Positions 37,556 to 46,076 of a DNA stretch of 59,521 bases are shown one piece after another. Every line of letters begins with the position of its first letter. The stretch's first letter is position 1. The translations under genes and the position numbers were made by a program. The stretch comes from Stentor coeruleus (taxonomy: Eukaryota; Ciliophora; Heterotrichea; Heterotrichida; Stentoridae), in contig MPUH01000376.1 of NCBI GenBank assembly GCA_001970955.1, positions 1 through 59,521 on the forward strand, written 5' to 3'. The notes under the pieces were generated by a model. It made no database searches, was not told the origin of the DNA, and saw only the letters and a program-made list of their open reading frames with translations.

Positions 37556-38662
37556 TTATATAATATTTATTGATGACTTATCAATAAACGACACATCAGG
37601 CAGGAAAGTTGAATTCTCGCAAAAAGACTCTGAGTCCATATCTTTTGACACCCCAGCAAGGTTCCTAACCAGCTTGGATATATGCTCATAATTAGACTTT
37701 TGAGCTATTTCCATACCAAACTTCAACGCTTTAAGCCCTTTCAAATATTCTGCTATAATACCTTTATATTTAGCTTTATAATTTTGCACCATATCTCTAT
37801 AATAAATTTCTTGTTCCTGTTTTTCTTGTTCTAATTCTCTAACCCTTTGTTCCAAATATTTATTAACACATTGAGAACTTGTTACCCCAGATTCACTAAG
37901 TCTACTTTCACAATGGGTTATGAATTTTATATATTTGTTTTGTCTATCTTGAGTTAAAATTAAAGATTTTAGATGTTGATAGCTTGAATATGATGTTGCT
38001 AACATACTACATTGTTTAGTCATTAATGTTGCAGCAAGTTCAAGTTGACCATGTTTTTTATGTCTCCATTGTCTATATATTCTTTGGAATTTTATAACTT
38101 GTTTTCTTAAGTTTTTAAAATTCCCATAAGTTTTACGGATAAGATAACCTCGGAAGATTCTTTGGATTTCAATTGCCGCTAGGATGTAGTAATCGTATTC
38201 GAAAAGAGCAGGACGATTGCGTTTGTATTTAGATGGACTTCTTCGTTGGGACATTGGTAAAGGGAGTTCGAGGTAGAGGTTGGAATTTTTAGGTTTGAGG
38301 ACGGTGTTGGTTTTTGTGCTTTTCGGACTTTCTGAGTGGATGTTGAGTTCTTTTTCTATGGTTTCAATCTGATTTCGGAAATGGTTTTCTTGCTCCTCGA
38401 GCATTTTGTCTATAAGTAGTTCCTTGTAACGTTTTCTTTGTAAGAACCCTCTAATATGCTTTTGTAGCAATATAACTTTCTTTTCAACCAATGATCTCAT
38501 ACTCATCCTCGCTTTCTTCCTATAAACAGGGGGTTTCCTATTAGGCCAAAAATTCTTCATCCTAAACTCCAAACACTTACTTCTCCTACTCAGCCTCTTC
38601 CTACATATCCACCCTCTTACCACTTTTTGAATAACCACCGCAGCTCTTTGTTCATCTGACAT
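37556..38662 (-). CDS. IQ-motif (calmodulin-binding) coiled-coil protein
   Basis: The 368-residue protein has four IQ-like motifs: AAVVIQKVVRGWICRKRL (near 8-28), VILLQKHIRGFLQRKRY (near 66), AAIEIQRIFRGYLIRKTYG (near 160) and VIKFQRIYRQWRHKKHG (near 190). The first three fit the IQxxxRGxxxR consensus well. A coiled coil follows (RVRELEQEKQEQEIYYRDMV), then a polar tail. It would bind calmodulin or related light chains such as the EF-hand proteins of this genome. A ciliary or cortical location is common for such proteins but not shown here. It lies 68 nt from the cyclic-nucleotide-binding gene on the same strand. Confidence 0.87.
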   Translation of the reverse strand: MSDEQRAAVVIQKVVRGWICRKRLSRRSKCLEFRMKNFWPNRKPPVYRKKARMSMRSLVEKKVILLQKHIRGFLQRKRYKELLIDKMLEEQENHFRNQIETIEKELNIHSESPKSTKTNTVLKPKNSNLYLELPLPMSQRRSPSKYKRNRPALFEYDYYILAAIEIQRIFRGYLIRKTYGNFKNLRKQVIKFQRIYRQWRHKKHGQLELAATLMTKQCSMLATSYSSYQHLKSLILTQDRQNKYIKFITHCESRLSESGVTSSQCVNKYLEQRVRELEQEKQEQEIYYRDMVQNYKAKYKGIIAEYLKGLKALKFGMEIAQKSNYEHISKLVRNLAGVSKDMDSESFCENSTFLPDVSFIDKSSINII

Positions 38663-38730
38663 ATTAACGTATACAATTTAAACTTACATAAGAAAAACTT
38701 ACCCCAAAACCAAAAAATAATAAAAAACCA

Positions 38731-39939
38731 TCAATTAGGAGGTATTATACAAATCTTAAAATCCCTTAATTTCGGCTGTGTTTTCGACCTATTCGGGACT
38801 ATTTTCGGTAGTTTTATTTTAGTAAGGGTCAAATTTTTACTAGGAAGTTTCAACGGTGTCCTTTCAGTCAAAAACCTTTTATTCGACAGTTTTTTTTCTA
38901 TAAGAATATTTTGAACTAGTTTCTTTTTATATATTCCCCATTTCATGTTTTGAAAATAGTTAGTTTTTAACACCCTGTCTGAAGTGTAAGGTTTTAAGTT
39001 AGACCTAAATTTATCAATGCTTTCTATATCAATTTTTTCAAATATATATTTATCGAATACAAAAACATTACAAGGCATGCTACAAACTGCTGAATATTGC
39101 ATTGGAAGATTATAGAAAAATTCATATGCGCCAATTATGTAGCCTGAAGTTACTTCTTCAAGGAAAATTTGTTTTTGATGATTTATTTCATTGTTTTTTG
39201 GTGTGCGGACTAATGAATCGGTTGTGTTACTGTCTGTATCTCGGAAAGATATGTTTTTATAGAGTTTTACTGAACCAGAATAGATGAGATAGATATGGTG
39301 GCTTTCACTGTCTTGAGATGCTATTGTGTGAAGGGCAGAGTATTTTTTTATTTGGCACATTTGAGTGAAGTACCTGACGGAAATGTTGTTCATTTTGGAA
39401 AATAAGGACATGGTTTTGAGGAAACTGATATGCTCGGGGCGAAGAGCGGTATGGAAACTCTATGTAATTTTTACTTTTATTGTTTGTTCATAAGATTCTT
39501 TTGTCAAGGTTATCAACTCAGATTTCTCCAATACCATCGCAGTCCCTGACCTGGGCTGCCCAAACAATAAAGACAGTTCTCCAAACGAATCTCCTTTTTT
39601 AAGCTCCGAAACAACACCTCGTCCATTAATTGAAATCCCAATTCTCCCTTCATAGATTATATAAAATTTATTCCCAGGATCATTTTCTTTAAATAACATT
39701 TCTCCACGTTCATGAAATTCAAAATTCATATGCGAAATAAGAAGTTTTAATTCGCCAGTTTCTGCGAATTTTGACATGAACTGATTACTCTGAATAGTTT
39801 TTACCTGTAAAATTTCAACTGCAATAGCTATTTCTGAATCAGTACGTTCTGGGCCTGGTTTCATCATTATTCTTCTCATTCTAAACCTTTTTGTATCATA
39901 TGATAATGAAGAGAGACTTAAAATGTTTGATTGATCCAT
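38731..39939 (-). CDS. Tandem cyclic-nucleotide-binding-domain protein, two exons
   Basis: The gene has exon 1 at 39939-39475 and exon 2 at 39459-38731, giving 397 residues. Removing the 15-nt intron fuses two ORFs that otherwise look like separate genes, joining EQTIK to SFHTAL. The first cNMP-binding domain (about residues 55-150) has a good phosphate-binding cassette, GDSFGELSLLFGQPRSGTAMV, with the E and R that hold the cyclic phosphate. The second (about 170-285) keeps the fold (HHIYLIYSGSVKLYK, GYIIGAYEFFYNLPMQYSAV) but lacks those residues and has an insert. No kinase, channel or docking domain is attached. It could be a cGMP/cAMP-sensing scaffold. Confidence 0.87.
39460..39474 (-). 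other. 15-nt intron in the cyclic-nucleotide-binding gene
   Basis: The minus strand reads GTAAAAATTACATAG, with A at position 10, and removes an in-frame TAG. Confidence 0.93.
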
Positions 39940-39961
39940 ATAAATATTATGGTAATTTTGG

Positions 39962-40077
39962 ATTATTTTATGTGTTTTGATTATAGGATTTAAGTTTTTC
40001 CAAGGACTAAGTCATCTATATTATTTTATGTGTTTTGATTATAGGATTTAAGTTTTTCCAAGGACTAAGTCATCTAT
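39962..40077. repeat. 58-nt tandem duplication without N
   Basis: Copies begin ATTATTTTATGTGTTTTG at 39962 and 40020. It lies in the 207-nt spacer upstream of the cyclic-nucleotide-binding gene. Confidence 0.9.
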
Positions 40078-40146
40078 ATTATCCACAAGATTAACCAAAT
40101 ATTCCCAAAAAAATTCAGAAATCATTTAAAACAAAAACTTAAAAAA

Positions 40147-41628
40147 CTAATAATTATTTCTATAAAACCTCTTATTTCTACCTCTTCTATAAGTACTTAC
40201 CGCAGTCCTTTCTAACCATTCAGGTATTTCTTGATCATTTTCACAAAGTATTGCATAAATATCCTTATATAAATTCCTGTTTTTTTCATTGACAAAAGAT
40301 ATCGCACAGCCATTATTACCTATACGTCCAGTTCTGCCAATTCTATGTGTGTAGTCTTCGATATTCCCTGGGAAGTCATAATTGATAACATAACTCACAT
40401 TTGGAATATCCAAACCTCTAGAAGCTACATCAGTAGCAACTAAAATCGCTTCTTTACTATTCTTAAAATCATTTAATGCCCTTTCACGTTCAATTTGAGT
40501 TTTATTCCCATGTATTGTATTAGACTTTTTCCCTATATTTAATAAAAAGTCATTAAGTTGATCAGCCATCATTTTAGTCTCAGAAAATATTAGAATTAAT
40601 CCACTTAAATCATTGAGAACTTTTTTCAAATGTAATTGTTTATTATCATCTTCAACATATTGAATTTCTTGAGTTATATGTTGTACTGTTGACCCAACTT
40701 TACCTATAGCAAGAAAAACATAATTACTCATAAACTGTGCGGCTAAATCTTGGATTACATTAGGAAAAGTTGCTGAGCACATAATAGTTTCACGTTTATT
40801 ATCTTTCATTGAATCAAGTATAGTTCGTATTTGTGGCTCAAAACCCATATCAAACATCATATCAGCTTCATCAATAACTAAATATTTAACTAGAGACAAT
40901 TCAATTTTTCCTCTGTTTATAAAATCAATAAGCCTTCCTGGTGTAGCAACTATAATATCAGCTCCTCTTGCAAGTTCTTTTGATTGGATTTTAGGGTCAG
41001 CTCCACCATATACTGTGACTATGCGAATTCCTGTTAAATGAGCGAATTTAAGTGCTTCTTCATAGATTTGTATAGACAATTCACGAGTTGGAGCTAAAAT
41101 ACAAGAGACTGGTTGAGCACTTCTTGGTATAGTTGATGAAGGTGGACGTTCACTAAGCATTTTTGCTATAACTGGGACTAAATATGATGCGGTTTTACCT
41201 GAACCAGTTTGTGCACAAGCCATTATGTCTCTTCTACTTAGGATTATTGGAATTGCATATTTTTGTACTGGTGTTGGAGTTGTATAACCCATTCTATTGA
41301 TGTTATCTAATAAACATTGATGGACTTCACAATTATTAAAACTTGTCATTTCAGGGAATTCTTCACTTGTTTCTACTGGTATGTCTTCATATTGATCAAG
41401 ATTTGAAGATTTAGTTTGCTTACTTAGGAATTTTTCTGTCTCTTCGAAAATAATGTTGTCTATTGTTCCTAGTCTTCGGTCTCGCTTACCCCAGTCTGTA
41501 AGACTTTTGATTGTTGCCCCACGGTTTTGCAAGAATTTTTCAAATTTCGATTCTGTTTTTGGTTGGGATTCTTCCATTGCTGCGCGTTTGTGAGGTGGAA
41601 TATATTTACCTTGAGTTTTGCCTTCCAT
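40147..41628 (-). CDS. DEAD-box RNA helicase, DDX3/Ded1 type
   Basis: The 493-residue protein has all helicase motifs in order: Q-motif TPTPVQKYAIP (near 118), AQTGSGKTA (near 137), PTRELS, TPGR, DEADMMFDMGFEP (near 252), SATFP (near 282), VATDVASRGLDIPNV and HRIGRTGRIG (near 428). The N-terminus has KYIPPHKR, the short eIF4E-contact motif typical of Ded1/DDX3, which supports this subfamily over other DEAD-box proteins. The long Arg/Gly and Ser-rich tails of animal DDX3 are much reduced, leaving a basic end (RRGRNKRFYRNNY). It should remodel mRNA during translation initiation. Confidence 0.95.
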   Translation of the reverse strand: MEGKTQGKYIPPHKRAAMEESQPKTESKFEKFLQNRGATIKSLTDWGKRDRRLGTIDNIIFEETEKFLSKQTKSSNLDQYEDIPVETSEEFPEMTSFNNCEVHQCLLDNINRMGYTTPTPVQKYAIPIILSRRDIMACAQTGSGKTASYLVPVIAKMLSERPPSSTIPRSAQPVSCILAPTRELSIQIYEEALKFAHLTGIRIVTVYGGADPKIQSKELARGADIIVATPGRLIDFINRGKIELSLVKYLVIDEADMMFDMGFEPQIRTILDSMKDNKRETIMCSATFPNVIQDLAAQFMSNYVFLAIGKVGSTVQHITQEIQYVEDDNKQLHLKKVLNDLSGLILIFSETKMMADQLNDFLLNIGKKSNTIHGNKTQIERERALNDFKNSKEAILVATDVASRGLDIPNVSYVINYDFPGNIEDYTHRIGRTGRIGNNGCAISFVNEKNRNLYKDIYAILCENDQEIPEWLERTAVSTYRRGRNKRFYRNNY

Positions 41629-42206
41629 TTATATAAGTTTCGAGTTTTGATGAGAATGGGTTTTGGTAGAGAAAATGAATGTCATAAGCTTGGAATTATG
41701 ATTTTGAAGGTTTGTGTTGGAATTAGGTATTTAAGATTGAGAAAAAAGGTTTTATTGATAAATTTTTTAAAAATATTTAGCGAATTTGTATAGAAATAAT
41801 CTATTATTTAATTAGAATCGGTATTAGTATATACAGTTATGATATAATTAAATTAACTTCTGTTTTCAGTTCGTTACTTTTGTCTATATCACACTCTTCC
41901 TATCTTATTTACCTGAATTAACTAATTTCTTAAAAATTCAAAAATCACTAGAAATCCTTATATTCACAATCCTAAGCATATCTTCCATAATAAAATCATA
42001 AATTTCTTACCATTAACCACCACCACAAAGACCAGCATCCAAATAACCCTCTGCGTTACCTTCTAATTTCTACAACATCCATAATATTTCTCCTTATATT
42101 CCACATAATCTAATTTTTATACTTAAAAGTTCATAATCACACCATAATACCATATATTATCAAAATCAATATACCTTTTAAAAATTTATATGGAATTTAT
42201 ATATTA
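41629..42206. other. Intergenic spacer between divergent genes
   Basis: No gene. It is G-rich on the left and A/C-rich from about 41,880. It includes a six-codon upstream ORF just before the next gene. Confidence 0.5.
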
Positions 42207-42207
42207 A
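42190..42207 (+). other. Minimal upstream ORF overlapping the next start codon
   Basis: An ATG at 42190 encodes five residues and ends in TAA at 42205-42207, whose last base is the first base of the ATG at 42207 (TAATG). It matters only if transcription starts upstream of it. Confidence 0.4.
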
Positions 42208-42980
42208 TGGGTGCAGGTTGTTGTATGAAATTTAATTCACAAAGAATTATCCAACAAGGCCAAACTAATGAAGAAAAAGAAAGGGCATTTGAAGACTTAA
42301 AAGTATTTTATAAATCAAATAAATCATCAATGAACCAAAAATTAAAACTGATTTTCAAAGAAATCTGCAAAACTGGTAGATGTGAATCAGAAGTAGTCAA
42401 TTTGAATTTTGTTGATTTCCAAAAAGCTCGTGCTGAGTATTTACAACAGATAATCCCTTTTTTCCAAAACCTTAAAGTTTTGAAATTATGGAAATCTAGA
42501 CTAAAATGTGAAGGATTAAAAGTTATCTCCTACGAATTGGGGGGACTTGTGAGTTTGGAAATTTTGTCTTTAGAAGATAATTCATTAGGTTCTGATGGGT
42601 CAATGTATTTAGCTGAAGCTTTGACAAAACTTAAGAATTTGAAGGAACTTTGGTTGCAAATTAATAATATTGGAATTATTGGGGCTGCTTATATTGCTGA
42701 TTCACTACCAAAGCTCAAAAACTTAGAAAAATTAGGTATTGATGAAAATAGAATAGAAAACAAGGGTGCTATAAAGGTCGCTTCATCTGTTAAAAAACTT
42801 AAAAACATGAAAATATTGGGACTTGGGTATAATCTGCTCAATGATGAAACATGTTTAAATATTATTACTATATTAAATACTGTAGGACTTGAAAAACTTA
42901 TTTTTTCGGGAAATAATGTTAGTGAGCAGTCAGGTTCTAAAATGAAAGTCCATATGCCAAAGACTTTAATTATATTTTAA
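42207..42980 (+). CDS. Leucine-rich-repeat (RNI-type) protein with acylated N-terminus
   Basis: The 257-residue protein begins MGAGCCMKF, a likely myristoylation site followed by Cys residues for palmitoylation, so it is probably membrane-attached. From about residue 70 it has ribonuclease-inhibitor-type LRRs of about 28 residues (LKVLKLWKSRLKCEGLK, LEILSLEDNSLGSDGSMYL, LKELWLQINNIGIIGAAYI, LEKLGIDENRIENKGAIKV, MKILGLGYNLLNDETCL). LRRs of this type mediate protein contacts. No catalytic domain is present. Together with a DHHC acyltransferase in the same window it illustrates lipid-anchor biology, but no functional link is shown. Confidence 0.86.
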   Translation: MGAGCCMKFNSQRIIQQGQTNEEKERAFEDLKVFYKSNKSSMNQKLKLIFKEICKTGRCESEVVNLNFVDFQKARAEYLQQIIPFFQNLKVLKLWKSRLKCEGLKVISYELGGLVSLEILSLEDNSLGSDGSMYLAEALTKLKNLKELWLQINNIGIIGAAYIADSLPKLKNLEKLGIDENRIENKGAIKVASSVKKLKNMKILGLGYNLLNDETCLNIITILNTVGLEKLIFSGNNVSEQSGSKMKVHMPKTLIIF

Positions 42981-45325
42981 TACTAGTTAAGTGTATAAGA
43001 TAAATTTTTATGTAGTAAAATTTTTACTTTTTAAGTCGTTTTTGAATATGAAAGATTTATGATGATTCATTGAAATATAAGTTTGAAATTTTGTTTTATA
43101 TTAATATCTGATTTCATGTGTTTTAAAGGTCCTAGATTTTAAGTTTTTGAAATATGAATTTAAATTGGAATTTGTATTAATTTAGTTATTATGGATGATA
43201 ATAAAGATTACAAAAATCTATCAACTAATCAAAAACCCTAAAAAAAGTATCTAAATAGCATCATATAAATCATCAAAAAAACTATAAAAAAAATAATGAC
43301 TATAAATAATATTCATACTTTGCTTTTAATAATACACTTACTCCAAATCCATTCAGACGACGAATTCTAACGCAACTACTGCAGTATCTATACCTTTAAA
43401 CCTACAAAAATAAAATTTTATAACATAATTTGTATATACCCAAGCTTGTTTTACTTAGCATACTATCTTCCTCCATGTCCATAATTCTTTCATACTACCC
43501 ACCAAAAGCATTTTCACTAGTCAATTTATATTCTCAACAATTCCTAATAAAGTTATTCTCTCATCGTATCCAGACAAACCTTAAAATATAAACTCTGATT
43601 TTATTACAGGACATATCTATCAAGGGTATTCTTTGGGGCAAACAAATGGGGAAACTGAATGTAATCTAAGAATTTATTACCTAAACAATATCTATACCGA
43701 CTTATAATCAATCAACAAAACAATTTGTACAACCGAATATGATTGTGTTTAATCAGTAAGTTGTATGGAAAATTCAACAGCAACTTATTATACACAGCAT
43801 ATTTCTCAGTATTTTCAGGAGATCGTGTTGCATCATGCATAAAAGCAACTAAAGGATGTTATTCATATTTATGTTAAAAAAATTTGTTTAGTAACTAGTT
43901 CAAAAAACTTCTATGGCCAATGCAGTGATATACCAAATATCATTTAAACCTAAACCCAAAATCTTTAACCTATGATTTTAATTATACTGTGATATGCACT
44001 TGTGATATAAATCCTTATTTGACTAGTTATTGTCAATCTTTTTAAGGAAGATATTCATGTAATTAATTATATAAGTACATATAAAAAAAAAATTATTGGA
44101 AACTATCTTATTCAATTCAATACTATAATAAAGTTTTCTAATGAATATTAGAATTTGTTTGCTACTTTGATTAGGAACAAATTTTTGTATAAAAATTACC
44201 CACTGTTGCAAAAATAATAATTTTTATTTACAAAAGATTTACTTTGCTAATTATTATGGGATTTACAGTTTTTCTGGAGTTTTATATATTTTTAACTTGT
44301 GGATTATTAGTTTATTTAGATGATAAATAGAGTTAGATGATGAGGATTGGGAAAAAGGTTTGAGTTATGATGAAGGGATTTTTATGGAAACGATTTTAAA
44401 TAAGACATTTTCTTGACGTATTACATGAAAAGTGGAAGGATTTTTAGGTTTGAATTGTTGTTGAGAGTGGAGGTTTAGAGGTTTCGATGAATTTATAAGA
44501 GGATTTAAAGGATTTTATTAGAAAATATTGGCTTAAGATTGTGATAGAGAAATATATGAGATTGAATAAAAAAGATGCATAAACGAAGATATTTGGTTAC
44601 TTTATAAAGATAAGAGTATGAGATAAAAGAAAAAGTGTTGAAAAAAAACATAATTAGTAGTATAAAATTTTTTGTTCTTAGTGAAAATTTAATATAAAAA
44701 TGCCAGGCTTTGGCTGAGTAAATTTTAAAATAAACTAAGAAAAAAGTGAATTGGTTTCAAAGATTCTAATATAAATAACTAGAACTTATTATATAACACT
44801 TTGTTTACCTTAATATCCTTTGCCTCTAATTTTTCTACTTATTTCAAAAAATCACATAATTTACATGATAAACTTTTAATTAAATCAGATGTCATAGTTC
44901 TAGAACTTCAAAATCCAATATACGGCAAATAACCTGAAACACCAATATAAATTTCAATTTATAATATCAAAAAACCTAGATAATAATACAAATAATATAC
45001 CATTTAAACCATTAATAAAATTCATTCAAGGCACTAACAACATAATTTCGAACGGAAACATAAAAATCCCTTTAAATTTTTTCATACAATCCATTTACCC
45101 TAATACATCCTAAAAACTATAAAATACTTTTATCCTATATCATTTTATACCCTTTTCCCTAATCCATCAAAATCCACATACCCAAAAAAATATTCTGACA
45201 TAATAAATGGAAGACTTTGAAAAACTCTCGACACAAAATCGATTCTTCTAGATAAACTTCAATCTTTTAAATCGAATATTTACAACAAATTTCATATTAT
45301 TCATCCCATCCAACTAATTTTATAT
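42981..45325. other. Long gene-poor stretch
   Basis: This is 2.3 kb without an intact gene. It includes a possible coding relic at about 43,290-44,030. Otherwise composition alternates: G-rich at about 44,220-44,720 and strongly A/C-rich at about 44,780-45,300. No RNA gene was recognised. Confidence 0.5.
43290..44030 (+). pseudogene. Possible relic of a secreted Cys-containing protein
   Basis: An ATG near 43,294 opens a signal-peptide-like string (INNIHTLLLIIHLLQIHSDDEF) that meets a stop. Beyond it, different frames give protein-like pieces with spaced cysteines (TICTTEYDCV, SVSCMENSTATYY, DRVASCIKATKGCYSYLC, CTCDINPYLTSYC). Many stops and frame changes interrupt them. No family is recognised. 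It may be a decayed gene for a secreted or surface protein, or chance. Confidence 0.3.
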
Positions 45326-45745
45326 TTAACCTAAAAGTTTCGTCCAGTGTTTCTCATTTTCTATCGACAACTCAAGCATTGACTTTAATATTTTGTTGCT
45401 TTCCAATGCCAGCTTAAGATTATCCGAAGCTTTTTGTATAGAATTTTGGATTTTTTCTTGCTTCATTTCAACATCGTCTAGTATTTTGTTTAACTCTGAA
45501 AACAAAGATACATTGGGTGTAGCAATGAAAAGATTCTTTTTATTAACATTAGCTTCAAATCCGTTTATTTCTAAGAGTTTGAGTAGTTGTCTCATTGTGA
45601 ACCTATACGGCAATATTGTCATGACAAAGCTTATTGGTATTATTGTAATATATGGGGTGTATCTTTCTATTTGTTTATCTTCACTTGTAAGGAGTTTTGC
45701 TAATATGCGTGTTGCTTCAATTTTTCTTAGCTTTAAGTATTTCAT
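45326..45745 (-). CDS. Small hypothetical protein, 139 residues
   Basis: The protein has a basic N-terminus (KYLKLRKIEATRILAKLL), a hydrophobic stretch (YITIIPISFVMTILPY) that could be one membrane segment or a buried helix, and a C-terminal coiled coil (ILDDVEMKQEKIQNSIQKAS). No family is recognised. It stands alone between a gene-poor stretch and a C/G-switching spacer. Coding status rests on ORF length and on codon composition like that of its neighbours. Confidence 0.55.
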   Translation of the reverse strand: MKYLKLRKIEATRILAKLLTSEDKQIERYTPYITIIPISFVMTILPYRFTMRQLLKLLEINGFEANVNKKNLFIATPNVSLFSELNKILDDVEMKQEKIQNSIQKASDNLKLALESNKILKSMLELSIENEKHWTKLLG

Positions 45746-46076
45746 GAATTTTTTCTAGAATAATTATTATAAACTTTTTGATTTCTAAATGGTAATATCA
45801 TAGTTATGATAACTTTAATGTAAGATTTTTATTTGAATTTATTATAGGTTTTATATAGAATACTATAAAAGGAATTGTATATTGTATGATATGATGAGAT
45901 TAGGTTTTGTATAAAAAAAAAAACTAAAAAGTATAGTTTTATATAAGACTTTTAAGGTATTATATACTTTATGTATGATAATAAGATTAAAAGATATGAA
46001 AATGTATATGATAAATGATGTAAGTATATAAATTAAGACTATGGTTTTATATAAAAAATTTGAGTTACCGAGTTAC
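45746..46076. other. Intergenic spacer between two minus-strand genes
   Basis: AT-rich, with G exceeding C on the plus strand. Nothing was recognised. Confidence 0.45.

Noticed and set aside
44880-44970. Third TOG-gene fragment in the gene-poor stretch
   Set aside because: A short minus-strand string (EIYIGVSGYLPYIG) resembles the IYIGIIGV block, but the match is about ten residues with no collinear support.
45208-45252. Small plus-strand ORF beginning MEDFEKLSTQ
   Set aside because: It ends after 14 codons, no 15-nt intron extends it, and it has no recognisable homology.
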